This document shows, one piece after another, positions 24,282 to 41,678 of a stretch of 64,000 nt of DNA; the first letter of the stretch is position 1, and each line of letters opens with the position of its first letter. Under the pieces are notes generated by a model. The model did not search any database. It saw only the letters and a program-made list of their open reading frames with translations, and was not told where the DNA came from. Origin of the DNA: Adineta steineri (taxonomy: Eukaryota > Rotifera > Eurotatoria > Adinetida > Adinetidae); contig CAJNOI010000005.1 of the NCBI GenBank assembly GCA_905250115.1, forward strand, positions 1,356,910-1,420,909, given 5' to 3'. The translations under genes and the position numbers were made by a program.

Positions 24282-25102
24282 AGACTTTTTACTAACGCAT
24301 TTATTTTTTTATATTAGAAACTCCACAAAAATATTTTAATAAATAAAACTGGAAGCAATATAAACTACCTGAACAAAAAATTGCTTATGGTTATTATTAT
24401 TATATCTATGTTCGAGTATAGTTAATGGAGCTATGAATACTAGAATAGACCGAAAGCAGTATTTTATCCAGTGGGTGGGCACCGCCCACTCGAAAAAATA
24501 CAGCAGCTGTATATTTTGAGATAGTCCGGGTGGGCCCTGGATAGACATGACCCAAACCCAAACTCCCAAACGGTTTGAATGTGAGTTTGAGTTTGAGCCA
24601 TGTCTAGCCCTGGATGAATGTTGCCCATCCGGAAAATGATACATTCTAGCAAGATATTGAGTAAAGCTTGAGCTATAACTCAATAATCGGTAAAAATAAC
24701 TTTATTTTGTTACAAGTGAAGAAACGCCCAGAAAATATGAGTTGAATCAGTAAACAATGGCGAATAATTACTTTCTTTGCTTTCTACAACTAAACATCAT
24801 AATTAACGTATTCTAATTGCTATTATTATCATTTTTTATGTTTTCAATTCTAAACTTGTTGTAAATCAAAAGAGTTATTTATTTAAACTTTTTTTTTTAT
24901 TAGCATACGCACCAAAAAATACAAACAAAATCGAGCAAATACAAGAGAAAAGAAACAATTTAAACATTCTTCTGTTTAGTTGTGAAACTTTCGTTCATTT
25001 TCGTCAAATGACAATTAACTTTAGTGAAAAGCTGTTTATTTTTTTCACAAAGAAACATACAAGCTAATCTATACCAAACTAAAGTCTTAATACATTTTTT
25101 TT
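24282..25102. other. intergenic with a fold-back repeat
   Basis: It contains the GACATG fold-back element at about 24546-24605 and a more G+C-rich patch (about 24470-24640). The rest is AT-rich with no coding signal. Confidence 0.5.
24546..24605. repeat. imperfect fold-back element (copy 1)
   Basis: The left arm begins GACATGACCCAAACCCAAAC and the right arm is roughly its reverse complement, ending TTGAGTTTGAGCCATGTC. A related element is at 59969-60026. Both would form a hairpin of about 25 paired bases with mismatches. Confidence 0.7.
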
Positions 25103-27089
25103 TCATCGAACAATTGTAGTCTGTTGCTGTTTTATATCAGGCATCTTATTTTTTAAAAGATGAGAATGCATTGTTAATACATGTTTCGAAAAACGACTTC
25201 TTCCTTCAAGTATATCATCACAAATTTTACATCGAACTCGAATATGTTCATCATAATCAGGTACCTAAAACGAACCAAAAAAAATTTACAACTTATATAT
25301 ATCTTTCGTAGACTTACATGTTGATTATTTACTGATGTTTTGGAAAGATTTTTATCAGAAGATGAAATAACTTTTTTTACAGTTGGTGGTGATTGACATA
25401 GAATAATGTCTTTCTCATTTGATTTTAATTTTATATTTTCAATATTATTCAATGATGCTATTGATTGTTGATCATTATTTATTATTTGTACATATTCAAC
25501 GGAACTATTTGATGCTTGTCGTGTTTTTTTCGGTTTTTTACATTTTATAGATATAATATCATCCGTATCATCATCATCATCACCATTTTCTTGTTCTATA
25601 TCATCATCATCAATTTTAAGAACAATATCCGATGATGATGAGGATGATAATACAGCTTTTGCTTTACGTTGTTCACGTTGTCGACGACGTTTTTCTGATG
25701 AACGTTCAACTGCAAGTGTAATTTCTGGTGATAGACTACGTTTTAAAGATGTAATTGTTTGATGTCGAGATGTTTTTGATGATGTACGAGTCGATGTAAC
25801 TGAATTACTTGACATAGAAGATAATGAACGTGCTAAAATAAAATTATATTAATTCATAATCTTTGAATTTAATACAACTTACTATAACTATGACTGATTT
25901 TTTTTGGTGAGGTTGAGGATTGTAGAATAGGTGAAGATTTTATTTCATTTACTTTAAATTTTCTTTTAGTTTGTGGTGATAATGAAAAATCCGAAATCGA
26001 TGATTTAACTCGTTTTAAAGATGTACGTTTTTGATTGGAATTTACTTCATCTTTTGTTGCTATCGAAGTATTAATTAATGATCCATTTAAAGGTTTCGAT
26101 ACAATTGAACCATGAATAAATGGATTTGTTTTTGGTATTGTTGTTATTTTATATGAATAATTATCAATAAGTTTATTATAGGAAGAAAGATATTCTAAAC
26201 ATAAATTTGCACATGTTCGATTTTGATGTTGACATTTAGGATATATTAAATGATTATGTTCGTGTTTTATACAACGAATTTCTCTTGCTAATTGTTTATC
26301 AACAAGTCCAAAATTTGATGCTTGTTTAGATAATAAATATTTCATAGATTCAATATCATCATCATCATTATTATCTACTGTTTTTAAATCATATTCAATT
26401 TGTATAACAATATCATAGAGAATATTTTTACAAATTTTATATTCATATTGTTCATGTTTATTTAATAAATGATATTTTAATGCATTTGAACATGAAAATG
26501 ATATATGGCATATATCACATGGATATAATTTCGATGATAATTCACCTAATGGTAAACGTCCTTGTTCACAAGCATTTTTTGTAATTAATGAAAATTGTTT
26601 TGTTGAAAATGCAACAATTAAATATGATGATATATAATTATAATTTGGTAGATTTTGTGAATAATTTAAATGAAAACGTTGTTGATGAGTTTTAAGTGCA
26701 CGATGGGAACGAAATGTAATATTACAATCGGAACAAAGTATTGATTGATTTGAATGATACATATTTATATGATAATTATATCCGTATTCACTAGCATAAA
26801 TTTTTAAACATTGATTACATTCATATGAGAATGTTTTATTTCGATTATCTTTATCTTCTTCAATCAGCGACTAAGACAGACAGACAGACAAAGAGAAAAA
26901 ACAAAATAAGCGTTTAGATATAAAAACATGTTAATAACTTACATCGTTTAATGAACAATGACAATTTTCAAGTGATATTAATTTTTTTTCATTAAAAAAT
27001 AGAAAATGATTAAATAGGAATTTATCTTGTTGATTTTTTAATTGTTCATTGTGATCATCTTTATTAATGATTGAAGATGAAGAAAACTT
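25103..27089 (-). CDS. C2H2 zinc-finger protein, unassigned
   Basis: Four exons (26943-27089, 25883-26870, 25318-25832, 25103-25264) join in phase to 603 residues. I see four C2H2 fingers. Three are in exon 2: YECNQCLKIYASEYGYNYHI...H, ILCSDCNITFRSHRALKTHQ...H and YPCDICHISFSCSNALKYHL...H. One is near the C-terminus: VRCKICDDILEGRSRFSKHV...H. Between them are Ser-rich and basic segments and an acidic Asp run, the usual make-up of a nuclear regulator. I do not recognise an orthologue. The protein probably binds DNA or chromatin (inferred from the fingers). A possible fifth Cys/His cluster (CIKHEHNHLIYPKCQHQNRTC) lies in exon 2. Confidence 0.85.
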
Positions 27090-27912
27090 CATGACGATAA
27101 AAATATAATTGATTATTTTTCATTGGAAAAATATAATCTATGGAAATAAATAAGCAAATATGTATATAGACGATTTGAGGATTATTAGTTTCTAACTAAG
27201 AGTATATATAATCTTATTTTGTTTTATTCCAGATTGGAATACGACATCTGCCGTCGACCTCATCTCATCCGATCGATGTGTATGCGAAAAGAAGAAAAAA
27301 ACAAGAAGAAAAAAAAAGAAATTGTTTTGAAACATTCAATAATAAATTTTTTTTTTCTAAATTTTTAATAAATATGATAAATTATCTCATATGATGATCC
27401 TATCAAACACTTGAGCGCGCACCTGTCTAAGTACCCCCTATGAGTTAAAACAAACGAAAAAATGAGTATATAACAATATAAAAAATCATCATTCCGCAAT
27501 GTACGAAAATACGCACATCCGCCAATGAATGATTCTAATTTATATGCGTATGTACATATATATACTTAATTAAAATATGAAATGTCTTATGTACAAGTTT
27601 TTTTTAAGCGGAATTTTAATAAACAATAAAATCTTTCAATTTCTGAGATTATAATAAAATGGAATAAATTATATATACATATATATTTATCAATAATCGT
27701 TATCGTTTTAGTCGCCATTTTCCTTTTTTATCTAATGTGCCTCAATAATGACGCAGCGTCACATTATAATAGAGCAAGTATATAGATTGTTGACGACAAT
27801 GTTATATTTCTTTTCTTGCTGTTTCAATATATATATATATATAGACATCAATCTTTTGTTTTAATCAATAGAATTTATTTTCTTATAACAATGCGAACAA
27901 AAAAGAAACAGT
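27090..27912. other. intergenic
   Basis: AT-rich with A and T homopolymers, an (AT)n tract near 27827-27842 and GACGCAGCGTC, a near-palindrome, at about 27751-27761. No gene is seen. Confidence 0.5.
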
Positions 27913-28644
27913 TTACATAAAATCCTCATCATCATAATCATTGTCTTGATCATAATCGTGACCGACATCAGCACCAAAACCTTTATAGTCGGATTGTTTA
28001 ATAGCTTTCAATTGTGGTTTAGCTTTGTTTTTAGCTTTTGCTTTTGCCTTTCTCTCACGTTCTTCACCTTGTTTTCGTATATTTATTGTTTGTAATGTTG
28101 TTGTTAAACGTTTAACACCATCAACTGACATTGAATTTGTTATACCAGTAAGAAAATTATCAATAAAATCCGTATAAAATTCAGAATTTGATACAACTTC
28201 AAGACGACTAGCTAAACGAAGACTGTAATTGAGAAATTCACTTTTTTTAATTAAATCAAGATCATCCAACGATCGAACTTTGCCATTTTCATCAACTAAT
28301 TCTTCTACCTCAGTTAATTTTTCTTGTTCTTCTTTTATTTCTTCCTTTGCCCTTATTTGATCAAGTTCTTCTGGTGTATAATCTCCATCGGGTTGTTTAA
28401 TAATTTTCTGAGATTCGTCACCAGCATTAACTTTCTTTTTACTTGACGTACTCTTAGCTGCTTTTGGTTTTTCTTCAACATCTGATATTTTAGCCTATAG
28501 ATAAAAAAATACAATTTTAAAGAAAAGAATAAATCAGATGAGACAAACTTTTTCTTCTAATGCAGTTTCCCAATCATCAGGAGCATCGTCATCATCAACA
28601 ATTTGAGGTTTTGGTATATTAACATCTTGCCAATGATCAGCCAT
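27913..28644 (-). CDS. EIF3J: eukaryotic translation initiation factor 3 subunit J
   Basis: Two exons (28549-28644 and 27913-28494) join in phase to 225 residues. The N-terminus MADHWQDVNIPKP with an acidic run and DDWETALEEK, the charged coiled middle (SLDDLDLIKKSEFLNYSLRLA), and the Lys/Ala-rich stretch before DYKGFG and an acidic C-terminus match eIF3J. In the family this subunit sits loosely on eIF3, binds the 40S decoding site and helps mRNA recruitment and recycling. A TTTCAG acceptor-like sequence lies six bases before the ATG, which would suit either a 5'UTR intron or a trans-splice site. Confidence 0.9.
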
Positions 28645-29556
28645 TATTAACTGAAATCAAAAGCTTTAAAATCTAGAATATGAATTAGATAATAATAAAA
28701 ACAAATTTCGAAATCAATGAAAGATAAATAAAGGATTTTCAGCCTCTATTTCACATCAAATATAAAAGAAAAAAAGATTTCATGTGAAATTAAAATGGAT
28801 GAATATATCCAGATTTTATTCTTTGTATCTTATACTTGTTTTACTTGTTCTTTTTTAAGTAAAGTTTAGGGAGAAAAATGCACCTAGTCGACCTTGGTTT
28901 TTTGACATTGGTTAATCAGATATATTTGCCGACGGACGAAAGGAGTTTGTTAACTGATGTCGCTATATATCGGCTAGTAGTATGGAAAATACAATAATAC
29001 AATTTATATCTCTCAAATTAAAAATCGTTTTACAAAATAATCTTCAATGCTGAGAAAATACGCATTTGGTTATTCAAAAAAAAAATACTGATTTTTATGA
29101 AAAATCTTTTATATTGATAATAATCAAATTATATTGAATTGATGCGTATCAGTTTATTTAAAAGATTATTGATAAATGAGTATAAAATTATAATTTTATT
29201 ATGTTTCATTTACGTATAAAAATAATCCATCGTATAATTCAAATAGTATTTTGAATAGATATTCACGAAGGATAGATTAGAATACTACGTAGGTGTTATG
29301 AGATCGCGTGTATATGTGATTAATCTAGAAGAGCAAACTTGAAAGACCAATAACAGGGGGGTAAGATCGATCTGAGAATCAAGTCATCTGGAGATAAAGC
29401 CTACGTATAACATTGTAAAGGGAGGACAGCCATATATATACATTAAACTGCTTCTTAAACTATTTACTCCCTAATCTGAATTTTGTCAAAGGTAAGATAA
29501 TATTTTACACAAAAATATTTTTCAATATGTAGCAATAATTTAGACTAATTCGCAAA
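28645..29556. other. intergenic / 5'UTR of Cys-rich gene A
   Basis: AT-rich. A 5'UTR intron for the next gene is likely at 29492-29543 (GTAAGA ... TTTAG), because its paralog has the same arrangement. Nothing else is recognised. Confidence 0.5.
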
Positions 29557-30664
29557 ATGAAAGTGTTTCTCTCTTTACTTCTTACCGTTGGTATTGCCTG
29601 TGGTGCAATTTTACGTATGTTGATAATCTAAAATATAATTGTTTTTATTTCTTATTATTATCTTATTTTTTGAACAGCAAGCAAACCCGACTGCTCTTTT
29701 GCATTCTGTATAATGAGCTTTCAAGTATGTCCAGATGGCACACCAGCTCCAGTTCCAGCTGATGGATGTTGTCCATCAACGAGTGCTTGCAAAGCTATTG
29801 AGGCTCCAGTTAAACGTATGTTAATATACAGATTTTTGTTTTGTACTAGAACTTTTCCCTACAGCTATCACAAACTGTGCTTTTGCTATGTGTACCATGT
29901 CTATTAAACGTTGTCCTGACGGATCAATGGCTCCCATACCAGCTGGTGAATGTTGTCCACATGTTAAAGCTTGTAAAACACATGGTACGTAGATATCTAA
30001 TATATGAAATAATTAATATAAGGTCGTTCATCTTTAATAGCTGTCGATAGTCGAAGCAATCCATTAGGCTCACTTGGTTCACTTCTTTCTGGTTCCAATA
30101 TTTTACAAACATTGTCTACAGCTACACATGGTACTAACTTGGGAACAGTTTTATCAATTGTAAACTTACTTAACAATGTTCAACTTTTATCAAACGATGT
30201 AGGTTACTGTTCTTAACGACATAAAAATCTTATAAGTTTTACTTTATAGATTCATCAAATTCCACTTTTGATTAATCAAACACTCGGTGCTATTCTTAAC
30301 ACAACAGGGCAAGCTGGACAAATCGTTGTTGATCAATTAATCGGTGCTCTTGGTAACGCTCATCAAAGTAAATCATTCATTCTATTTAATTATTTGATAA
30401 TTTAAGTTTTGTATATTATATATAAATAACAGAAGATGCAAGCCGTGATCTTTTGGGTCTTCTTGGTCAAAATGCCAATTTACNNNNNNNNNNACCCACT
30501 TATTACCACAAGGTACATCAATCTCAACAGTTCTTTCAATCCTCAACATGTTGAACAATATCAATGCTCTTAACCAAGATATTCATCAAATCCCAGCTCT
30601 TCTTCAAGAAACACTTCAAGGTCTCCTTGCTGGTGTTCAAAATATTGTACCACAAAAAAATTAA
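29557..30664 (+). CDS. secreted Cys-rich repeat protein A
   Basis: Six exons (29557-29614, 29678-29815, 29865-29984, 30041-30198, 30250-30367, 30433-30664). Exon 1 is a signal peptide (MKVFLSLLLTVGIACGA). Exons 2 and 3 each code one module: C-x3-FC, then CPDGTPAPVPADGCCP and C-x2-AC (six Cys spaced alike). Exons 4-6 code a Leu/Asn/Ile-rich helical region with an internal duplication (TVLSIVNLLNN ... DIHQIPLL and TVLSILNMLNN ... DIHQIPAL). A 10-N gap breaks exon 6; the frame after it is clear from the duplication. I do not know this family. The Cys modules suggest a disulfide-rich extracellular protein. The neighbour at 31161 is a paralog in tandem. Confidence 0.8.
30484..30493. other. assembly gap (10 N) in Cys-rich gene A
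   Basis: Ten Ns inside the last exon. The true length is unknown. Confidence 0.9.
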
Positions 30665-31160
30665 TCACTTCAAAGATCAGTATAAATGGAGTAAATTTGA
30701 AGTGTGTTTTTTTTGTTTGAAATAAATCTATTGAAAATAAGTCTCGTCTTTCAAAATCTGTTATATAAAGACTCAAGAATATTCATATATCATATTGTGA
30801 CGATTTCTTAGTTGAAGTTTGATATTGACTATAGATGTTTTTATTAAGAAATCACGTGACTTACTAAATATTCTTCGTCCCTTACATAGTACTCCGATTA
30901 TTCAGTATCCTATTACAAAGAACTGCCACATCATAAGAAAGTAATTAGCTGATACGAAAATACCACCTAATAGGAATGTAATCCCATGATATAAAAGTGC
31001 CACATCATACACAAGCCATCGATTGGACTGGCACATTGTATATATATTTAATTGATTTTTAAAGCATTTATTTTCTAATCTGAATTTTATGAAAGGTACG
31101 ATAACATTCTATACAAAAATATTTTTCGATATCTAGTAATAATTTAGACCAATCTACGAA
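30665..31160. other. spacer between tandem paralogs
   Basis: The last 110 bases closely match the 5' flank of gene A, including a putative 5'UTR intron beginning GTACGA and ending at TTTAG (about 31147). The duplication therefore includes the leader. Confidence 0.6.
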
Positions 31161-32040
31161 ATGAAAGTATTTGTCTCTTTACTTCTTACTATTGGTATTG
31201 CCTATGGTGCAGTTTTACGTATGTAGATAATCTAAAATATAATTGTTTTTATTTCTTATTATTATCATATTTTTTGAACAGCAAGCAAACCCGACTGCGC
31301 TTTTACAATGTGTATGGCGGTTTTTCAAGTATGTTCAGATGGTACACCAGCTCCAATTCCAGCTGATGAATGCTGTCCATCATTGAGCGCTTGCAAAGCT
31401 GTTGAGACTCCAGTTAAACGTACGTTAATATACACATTTTTCTTTTGCACAAGAATGTTTCCCTTTAGCTATCACAAACTGTGCTTCTACTATGTGTACC
31501 ATGTCTATTAAACTCTGTCCAGATGGAACACGGGCTCCAGTACCAGTTGGTGAATGTTGTCCACATGTTAAAGCTTGCAAAGCTGTTGAGACTCCAGTTT
31601 CACGTATGTTGATAACCTAAAACATGATTCTTTTTATTTCTTATTAATATCTTATTTTTTGAACAGCAGCCAAGCCCGACTGCTCTTCTACATTCTGTGC
31701 GATGGTTATTCAGCAATGTCCAGATGGTACACCAGCTCCAATTCCAGCTGATGGATGTTGTCCATCAACGAGTGCTTGCGCAGCTGTTCAGACTCCAGTT
31801 AAACGTATGCTAATATACAGATCTTAGGTTTCTACTAAAATGTTTCTCTTTAGCCATTACGAACTGTGCTTTTGCTATGTGTACCATGTCTATTAAACTC
31901 TGTCCTGACGGATCAATGGCTCCCATACCAGCTGGTGAATGTTGTCCACATGTTAAAGCTTGTAAAACAAGTGGTACGTAGATATCTAATATATGAAATA
32001 ATTAATATAATGCCGTTTATCTTTGATAGGTGTCAATTAA
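31161..32040 (+). CDS. secreted Cys-rich repeat protein B (shortened paralog)
   Basis: Six exons (31161-31218, 31282-31419, 31469-31603, 31667-31804, 31854-31973, 32030-32040) join in phase to 199 residues. The signal peptide (MKVFVSLLLTIGIAYGA) and Cys modules match gene A, but there are four modules where A has two; modules 1 and 3 are alike, as are 2 and 4, so a pair of exons was duplicated. After the last module the reading frame ends in GVN and a stop. The helical half found in A is missing. The sequence right after the stop matches A's last codons and 3'UTR, showing an internal deletion. Confidence 0.8.
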
Positions 32041-33592
32041 AATATTGTATCGCAAAAAAATTGATCACTTCAAAGATCAGCATAAATGGAGTAAATTTGA
32101 AGTGTGTTTTTTTCGTTTGAAATAAATCTATTGAAAATAAGTCTCATTCTTCAAAATCTGATATATTGTATAAACTGGTTGTTATGAAAATAATAATAGA
32201 TAAAAAATGTTTGATTGTATCTGAAGTCAATGCAGTGGAGTCCTAATTTATACGAACTACCTTAAAATATTGATGATACTGTTTTGCTTTATGTCGATAT
32301 AGAAAACTTCAAGACTATAGAAACGGATAAAATAAACTGAAACAACTATGAAATCTTTGTTGCTATTTGTTAAATAAAACGACTATCATAGGAAGTGTTT
32401 GTTATATTCGTTATGCAATACGTACGATGTATTTGTGTAATAATCCATTTACAAAGAGAGATATAGTAAGATTTTTAAGTCCACTAAGCACTATGATATT
32501 GCCATACATCATTAAGTGAGAAAATTGCGAAGTTATTAAAGATTATTGACGTACTCGTTGATTCTACTCTCGATCGACAGAAACGACTAAATCATCAGTC
32601 GCTTGCCGTTAGAAATAGTTAATTCAGTTTGTTATATAATGGCATATATTAGGTTCGGATATGTCAAGCCTCTTGTGTTCAATATTCGAAGATCCAATAC
32701 TTCCTAAATATAGAAGCTAATAGTGTAGTAGATGTTTTCTCGTGAATAAAAGAAAGTCGTATTAAAGATTAATACTGAGAACTGATCACATGTTCTCATA
32801 TATAAGAATATCTGATTATTCTTTATCGAAAATTTGAGTATATTTTGCAAACTATTCATATTTTTCTCATATGGCATCTTCTGACATCATGTAGTGGAAT
32901 TTGACATTTTGATAATACGGATATAGTGAGCGATCCTTTTCTGGTATAAATAAACCATCTCTTTCGAATTCATGATTTCTGTACGATACTGAACTTTATT
33001 TTAGAATTCTAACAGTATCTGTTTATATGTATTGTGAAGTTTTGAGTAATTCTAAGTATATTTTGTAGTTATCGCTTTATTATTCATTTCATATTGAAGA
33101 TAAAAAGTGAATTATATCGTCATTAATTGGTTAAGCAAATTCTATTAATACCAATCTTTTCAGAATTAGCCAATCTAAAAAGCCTTTTTTTTATAGAGTC
33201 TTTCTCTATTAAAACAAGATGTGCAAAGTAAAGTTCCTTCAAAACAGATGTCCTCAGCTGACGATTGATTAAATAAAATTCTTCCGTATTGCTAAAAAAA
33301 GTTAAACGATTACTTACCCATTTCATTTGAAAATATATTCAAGAAATAATTCTTAACATTATATTTTGATCTTATTCTATTGGATGATTATTTATTTGTA
33401 TATTAACCAATAGAAAAATTATCCTTTTGTGTGTTTGTCATTGTTGTTACGTACGTTCATTTGAAGCTATTTCGTTTCATTTAATAACTTTACTTGGTAC
33501 AAGGTAGGTCACTTCATGAGAGACTACATTGATGTTATAGAGATTTCTTTTCGCGATGAAAAATTTGCACTACGAAAAACGTGGTTTTTTAG
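32041..33592. other. intergenic; starts with a relic of the paralog 3' end
   Basis: About 32036-32130 is near-identical to the end of gene A and its 3' flank (AATATTGTA, then GATCACTTCAAAGATCAG). The remainder is AT-rich without recognisable genes. Confidence 0.6.
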
Positions 33593-38027
<4,435 letters not shown>

Positions 38028-40835
38028 ATATTAACAAATGACATGTTAATTATATCATATTTTGTATAGCCTATCCTGATGTAAACCCTTTATTCTTCTA
38101 TTATTTTTTTTCATGTGCAGCTAAATTGTTGTAATACAGATGTAACAGAGAATCAATAAAACAAAGATTATCTCTATTATTTAGAATATATAATGAATAT
38201 AACAACTATATGATTTATTCAACATATGAAAAGATGTAAAAAGAACAAAAATGAGTAATATTTGTTCTATTCTTCTTCATTCTCCTCCTCTTAATAAACA
38301 TAGTTCTTTTTACAAATATTGTCTGATGAAAATTTCGTCTATTTCGAATAGTAAATATCAATTCAGTATATATTTGATAAAAGATATATAATGAAATATC
38401 ATCATTAAACCAATATTTATTATCATCAATATTTGTCAAGTAACAACATTTTAATTATAGAAAGAATGAAAAATGTATGCAAAATTTTTGGTTGGATTTG
38501 TTCAGTAAAATCGATAAAAGAAATTAAAGTTTATTCATTGTCATCTCTCTATTCTATACTTTAACTATTCAACTATATATATAGAGAAGATATGCATGTT
38601 AAAAATTGTATTAGAAAAAATTTTGCTATTCATTCAACCATTACTACAATCAACGTTAAGGAAAAAAATGGTAAGTCTTTCATGCAGAAACTTTCTTCTT
38701 TTTTTTTTTTGTTATTACTACTATCTTAAAGTGTTAAACTTCAGTAAGAATGCGCGACATGTAGAATATATATATATAACGACAAGAGAAAGAGGAAAAA
38801 AAGGGGAAGAAGAAACGGAAACTCATTTTTATGTTTCGAGACGAGCGACAACAACGACAACGATTCCCTAAAGATCCGCTCTCACTCTATTCTATTAGAC
38901 TACCTATCACCTTGCCAGTTACAACTCAAAGTGGTGCTGTAGAACGCATACTACATACTCATATAGTTATGCACGCATGTAGAGAACAGCCCTAGAGAAA
39001 TTAGACTTGTGCCGGCTATTAGACATGTTGTATGTCGACATACACGACAGTTTTATAGGTTTTTATCACTACAACTAGTCGCTGATGAGAAAAGTATGTT
39101 GATTTTATTTGTAGAGCAATATTTTTAGCTATTCTTTTTTTTTTCCTAAAATTTCTTTTTTTCAGCTTGTCATCTTATTGACTATTCATAATCGAGAAAA
39201 ACAAACAAACAAACATAGAAAATATTCTATTAAATCATATATCAAGTGTTTTAAACAATGATTTTCCTTCCTCTCTCTCACTCACTCTGTTATTCTTCTC
39301 TTTTTTCTCTAAATTTGATTCTTTTGTGAAGTAATGTAGAACGTCAACCATTTGTATTTAAAAATGAAACAAAGAAAAGTCATAACTTTTTTTCTCTCTA
39401 GTCATCGTCATCATCGACTGCATCAAGAATATTCTGCAAGAGAAAATTTTCAATAGTTGAATAGCGTAAGTACTCATCAAACGACAACTAAACAAACTAT
39501 GTGTTGTTGATGCAAGCTGACACCAAATTCACACGATGTATTAATGTAAGAATCAAAGAAATAATATTTGAATAATGGGCTATAAGTGCAGGTTTTGTTG
39601 ATAATTCGGACATGGATATTTTTATTTGTTCGTTGTCGTCAAAACCTGTACTGAACTGGCATGATCAACCACTATAAACATTATCATATATATCTAAAAG
39701 AATATGTAAGAGAAGAAGCTTTATTTTGACTTTCATTGATATTTTTATATGTTTTCTTAGAAGCCTTTAGGTTACAATAATTTTTTTGAAGACTATAAAT
39801 CTATGTTTCAAATGAGATATGTCAATTTTTATTTAATATCACCTAGAGCATTTTCTTTTTTTTTCAATTGAATTTAGAGACAAAGAAAACGTTCATTGGA
39901 TCGATAATAACACTATCTTTTTTAGGAAATCTCTATGAGAATATTTGACAAAATTTTGAGTTTTAGTAAACATTTTTTTGTAACAAAGAGAAGAAAAAAA
40001 AATCTTTTAAACCAGTTACTTTTTTATATTGCAATTTTAATAAGAGCTTATTAGTTTATTATTGATACACTCTTCATAACTGCTTTTTCTTTCCATTTTT
40101 AACTTGTAGAAAATTTTTCTCACGGAAGAAGTTTGTCTCCAATTTAAAAGAGTGTCTTATTCTTTACATTTTTAAAAAGGTGTCAACTTGATCATATTAA
40201 TGAAATCGAATACTTCATGTGTATTTCTACCACATACTTACTAAAATTATTCTTGTTGATGTCTCTGATAAACATAAAAGCTTATATTCATCGATAGAAA
40301 TATATAGAAAATTCGTATATATTCTCAAGATATCCATTAAGTAAAGATGTGCAAGGCTATATTCGAATATAGAGAAAATTCATTTTACCAATAAATATTA
40401 TATTACAAGTTAAATTTTAGTTTATTGTTAAACGTATGTCAGTTGATGAATATGATCTATATCTACTTTAGACAATCAAATCGAATAAAATATAATCGGA
40501 TTAGTTTAATAACATATTTAAAGTAAATTGCAAAAATAATGAATTCGATTTGCTTTTTGATTGCTTTTAGAAAATAAGTCTAGCAACACTGTTGAGATTT
40601 TTTGTCTTTTATTAATGAACATATTATTATATTTTGTGACTGAACAGATCAAAGAATAACTTTAATACTCTGAATATATAGCTTAGAAAATTTACTCGAA
40701 TGTATAATTTTGTTTTTTAGTTCAATATCTTTGACTTTTTTTATTAGAACAATATATATTTTTGTAAAACAACGTTTTGGTAAATTTTTATTTCAAATGA
40801 CTAATAAAAAACAACTATATTGTTTTGTTTTATGT
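38028..40835. other. long gene-poor region
   Basis: About 2.8 kb. It holds T-rich runs and AG-rich tracts (about 38780-38830). On the minus strand, a TTTCTCTTGCAG acceptor followed by a short frame reading NILDAVDDDDD and a stop (about 39401-39434) might be an orphan terminal exon. No partner exons were found. Confidence 0.45.
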
Positions 40836-41678
40836 TTATTTCATTTTTTGTTTTGTATTGTTAACAGTAATATCATCATCATCATCATCATCAACATCTT
40901 TTTGTATATCTTTTGTATATTTACTAAAATCAAATTCTTTATCATAACCTAACATTTTCATTAAAATTGGTTTATCATAAAAATCATCATGATTTATAAA
41001 GAATGGTTGATTTTTAATAAGCATTGATGTAAACATGCCAGTTATAGGTGGTACTTGAACATCTTCAGGACGAAATTTAATTTGTCTTTCCATCATAAAA
41101 AAATTCTTATAAAATCCAGTAAATTCATCTCTTTGTTCATGATAATATAATGATGTTAAATATCGTTTAGATATAAATTGTATAAGTGATGGTGTTAATA
41201 AAACAAATGTTGCTGATATTATTGTATAACCAATTGCCATAAATATAGATGATGTTTCTGCAAGAATTTTCGGTAACATAATTGGATAACAAATAGCACC
41301 ACCTAAACTTGATGCTAATGAAAGAGATTTTGCTGCTCGAAATGGTTTATCTAATTTTCCCGTATAGACAAGTTTACCAAGAAAATCCTGCCGAAGAATT
41401 TCACGTTTTGTTAAATGGTTATCATATTTTGGTTCAATTGATGATAAATTTTGAATATTTTTTAATGAACTTGTATCAATTGTTGATGTTGGAATAAAAT
41501 CGCCCTTTTTAATTTTTTCAAATGTTTGAGCGATATTTGGATCAACAAAAAAATCTTTAGATTTTATTGAATGTTCTTTATGTTTGTTTTGTAATGAACC
41601 AGTGAAACGAATAAAAGAATTCAAACGACAGAAATTCGTCGGTTGACGAATAATGAGATTTCGAATATTTATTAACAT
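40836..41678 (-). CDS. TMEM70: TMEM70 family mitochondrial assembly factor
   Basis: A single exon of 280 residues. The N-terminus is basic and hydrophobic with no acidic residue for over 30 positions, a likely mitochondrial presequence. The core reads GKLVYTGKLDKPFRAAKSLS, then two membrane segments (about residues 132-152 and 158-184), then HFxxKxY-like LIQFISKRYLTSLYY and YDKPILMKMLGYDKEFDF, matching TMEM70 (compare GK-IYTG and HLMGYDKEEF). TMEM70 promotes ATP-synthase c-ring and complex I assembly in the inner membrane. The C-terminus has an Asp run. It starts only 33 bp after the stop of the P5C reductase gene; that gap is T-rich and ends TTTCTAG-ATA-ATG. Confidence 0.88.
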   Translation of the reverse strand: MLINIRNLIIRQPTNFCRLNSFIRFTGSLQNKHKEHSIKSKDFFVDPNIAQTFEKIKKGDFIPTSTIDTSSLKNIQNLSSIEPKYDNHLTKREILRQDFLGKLVYTGKLDKPFRAAKSLSLASSLGGAICYPIMLPKILAETSSIFMAIGYTIISATFVLLTPSLIQFISKRYLTSLYYHEQRDEFTGFYKNFFMMERQIKFRPEDVQVPPITGMFTSMLIKNQPFFINHDDFYDKPILMKMLGYDKEFDFSKYTKDIQKDVDDDDDDDITVNNTKQKMK

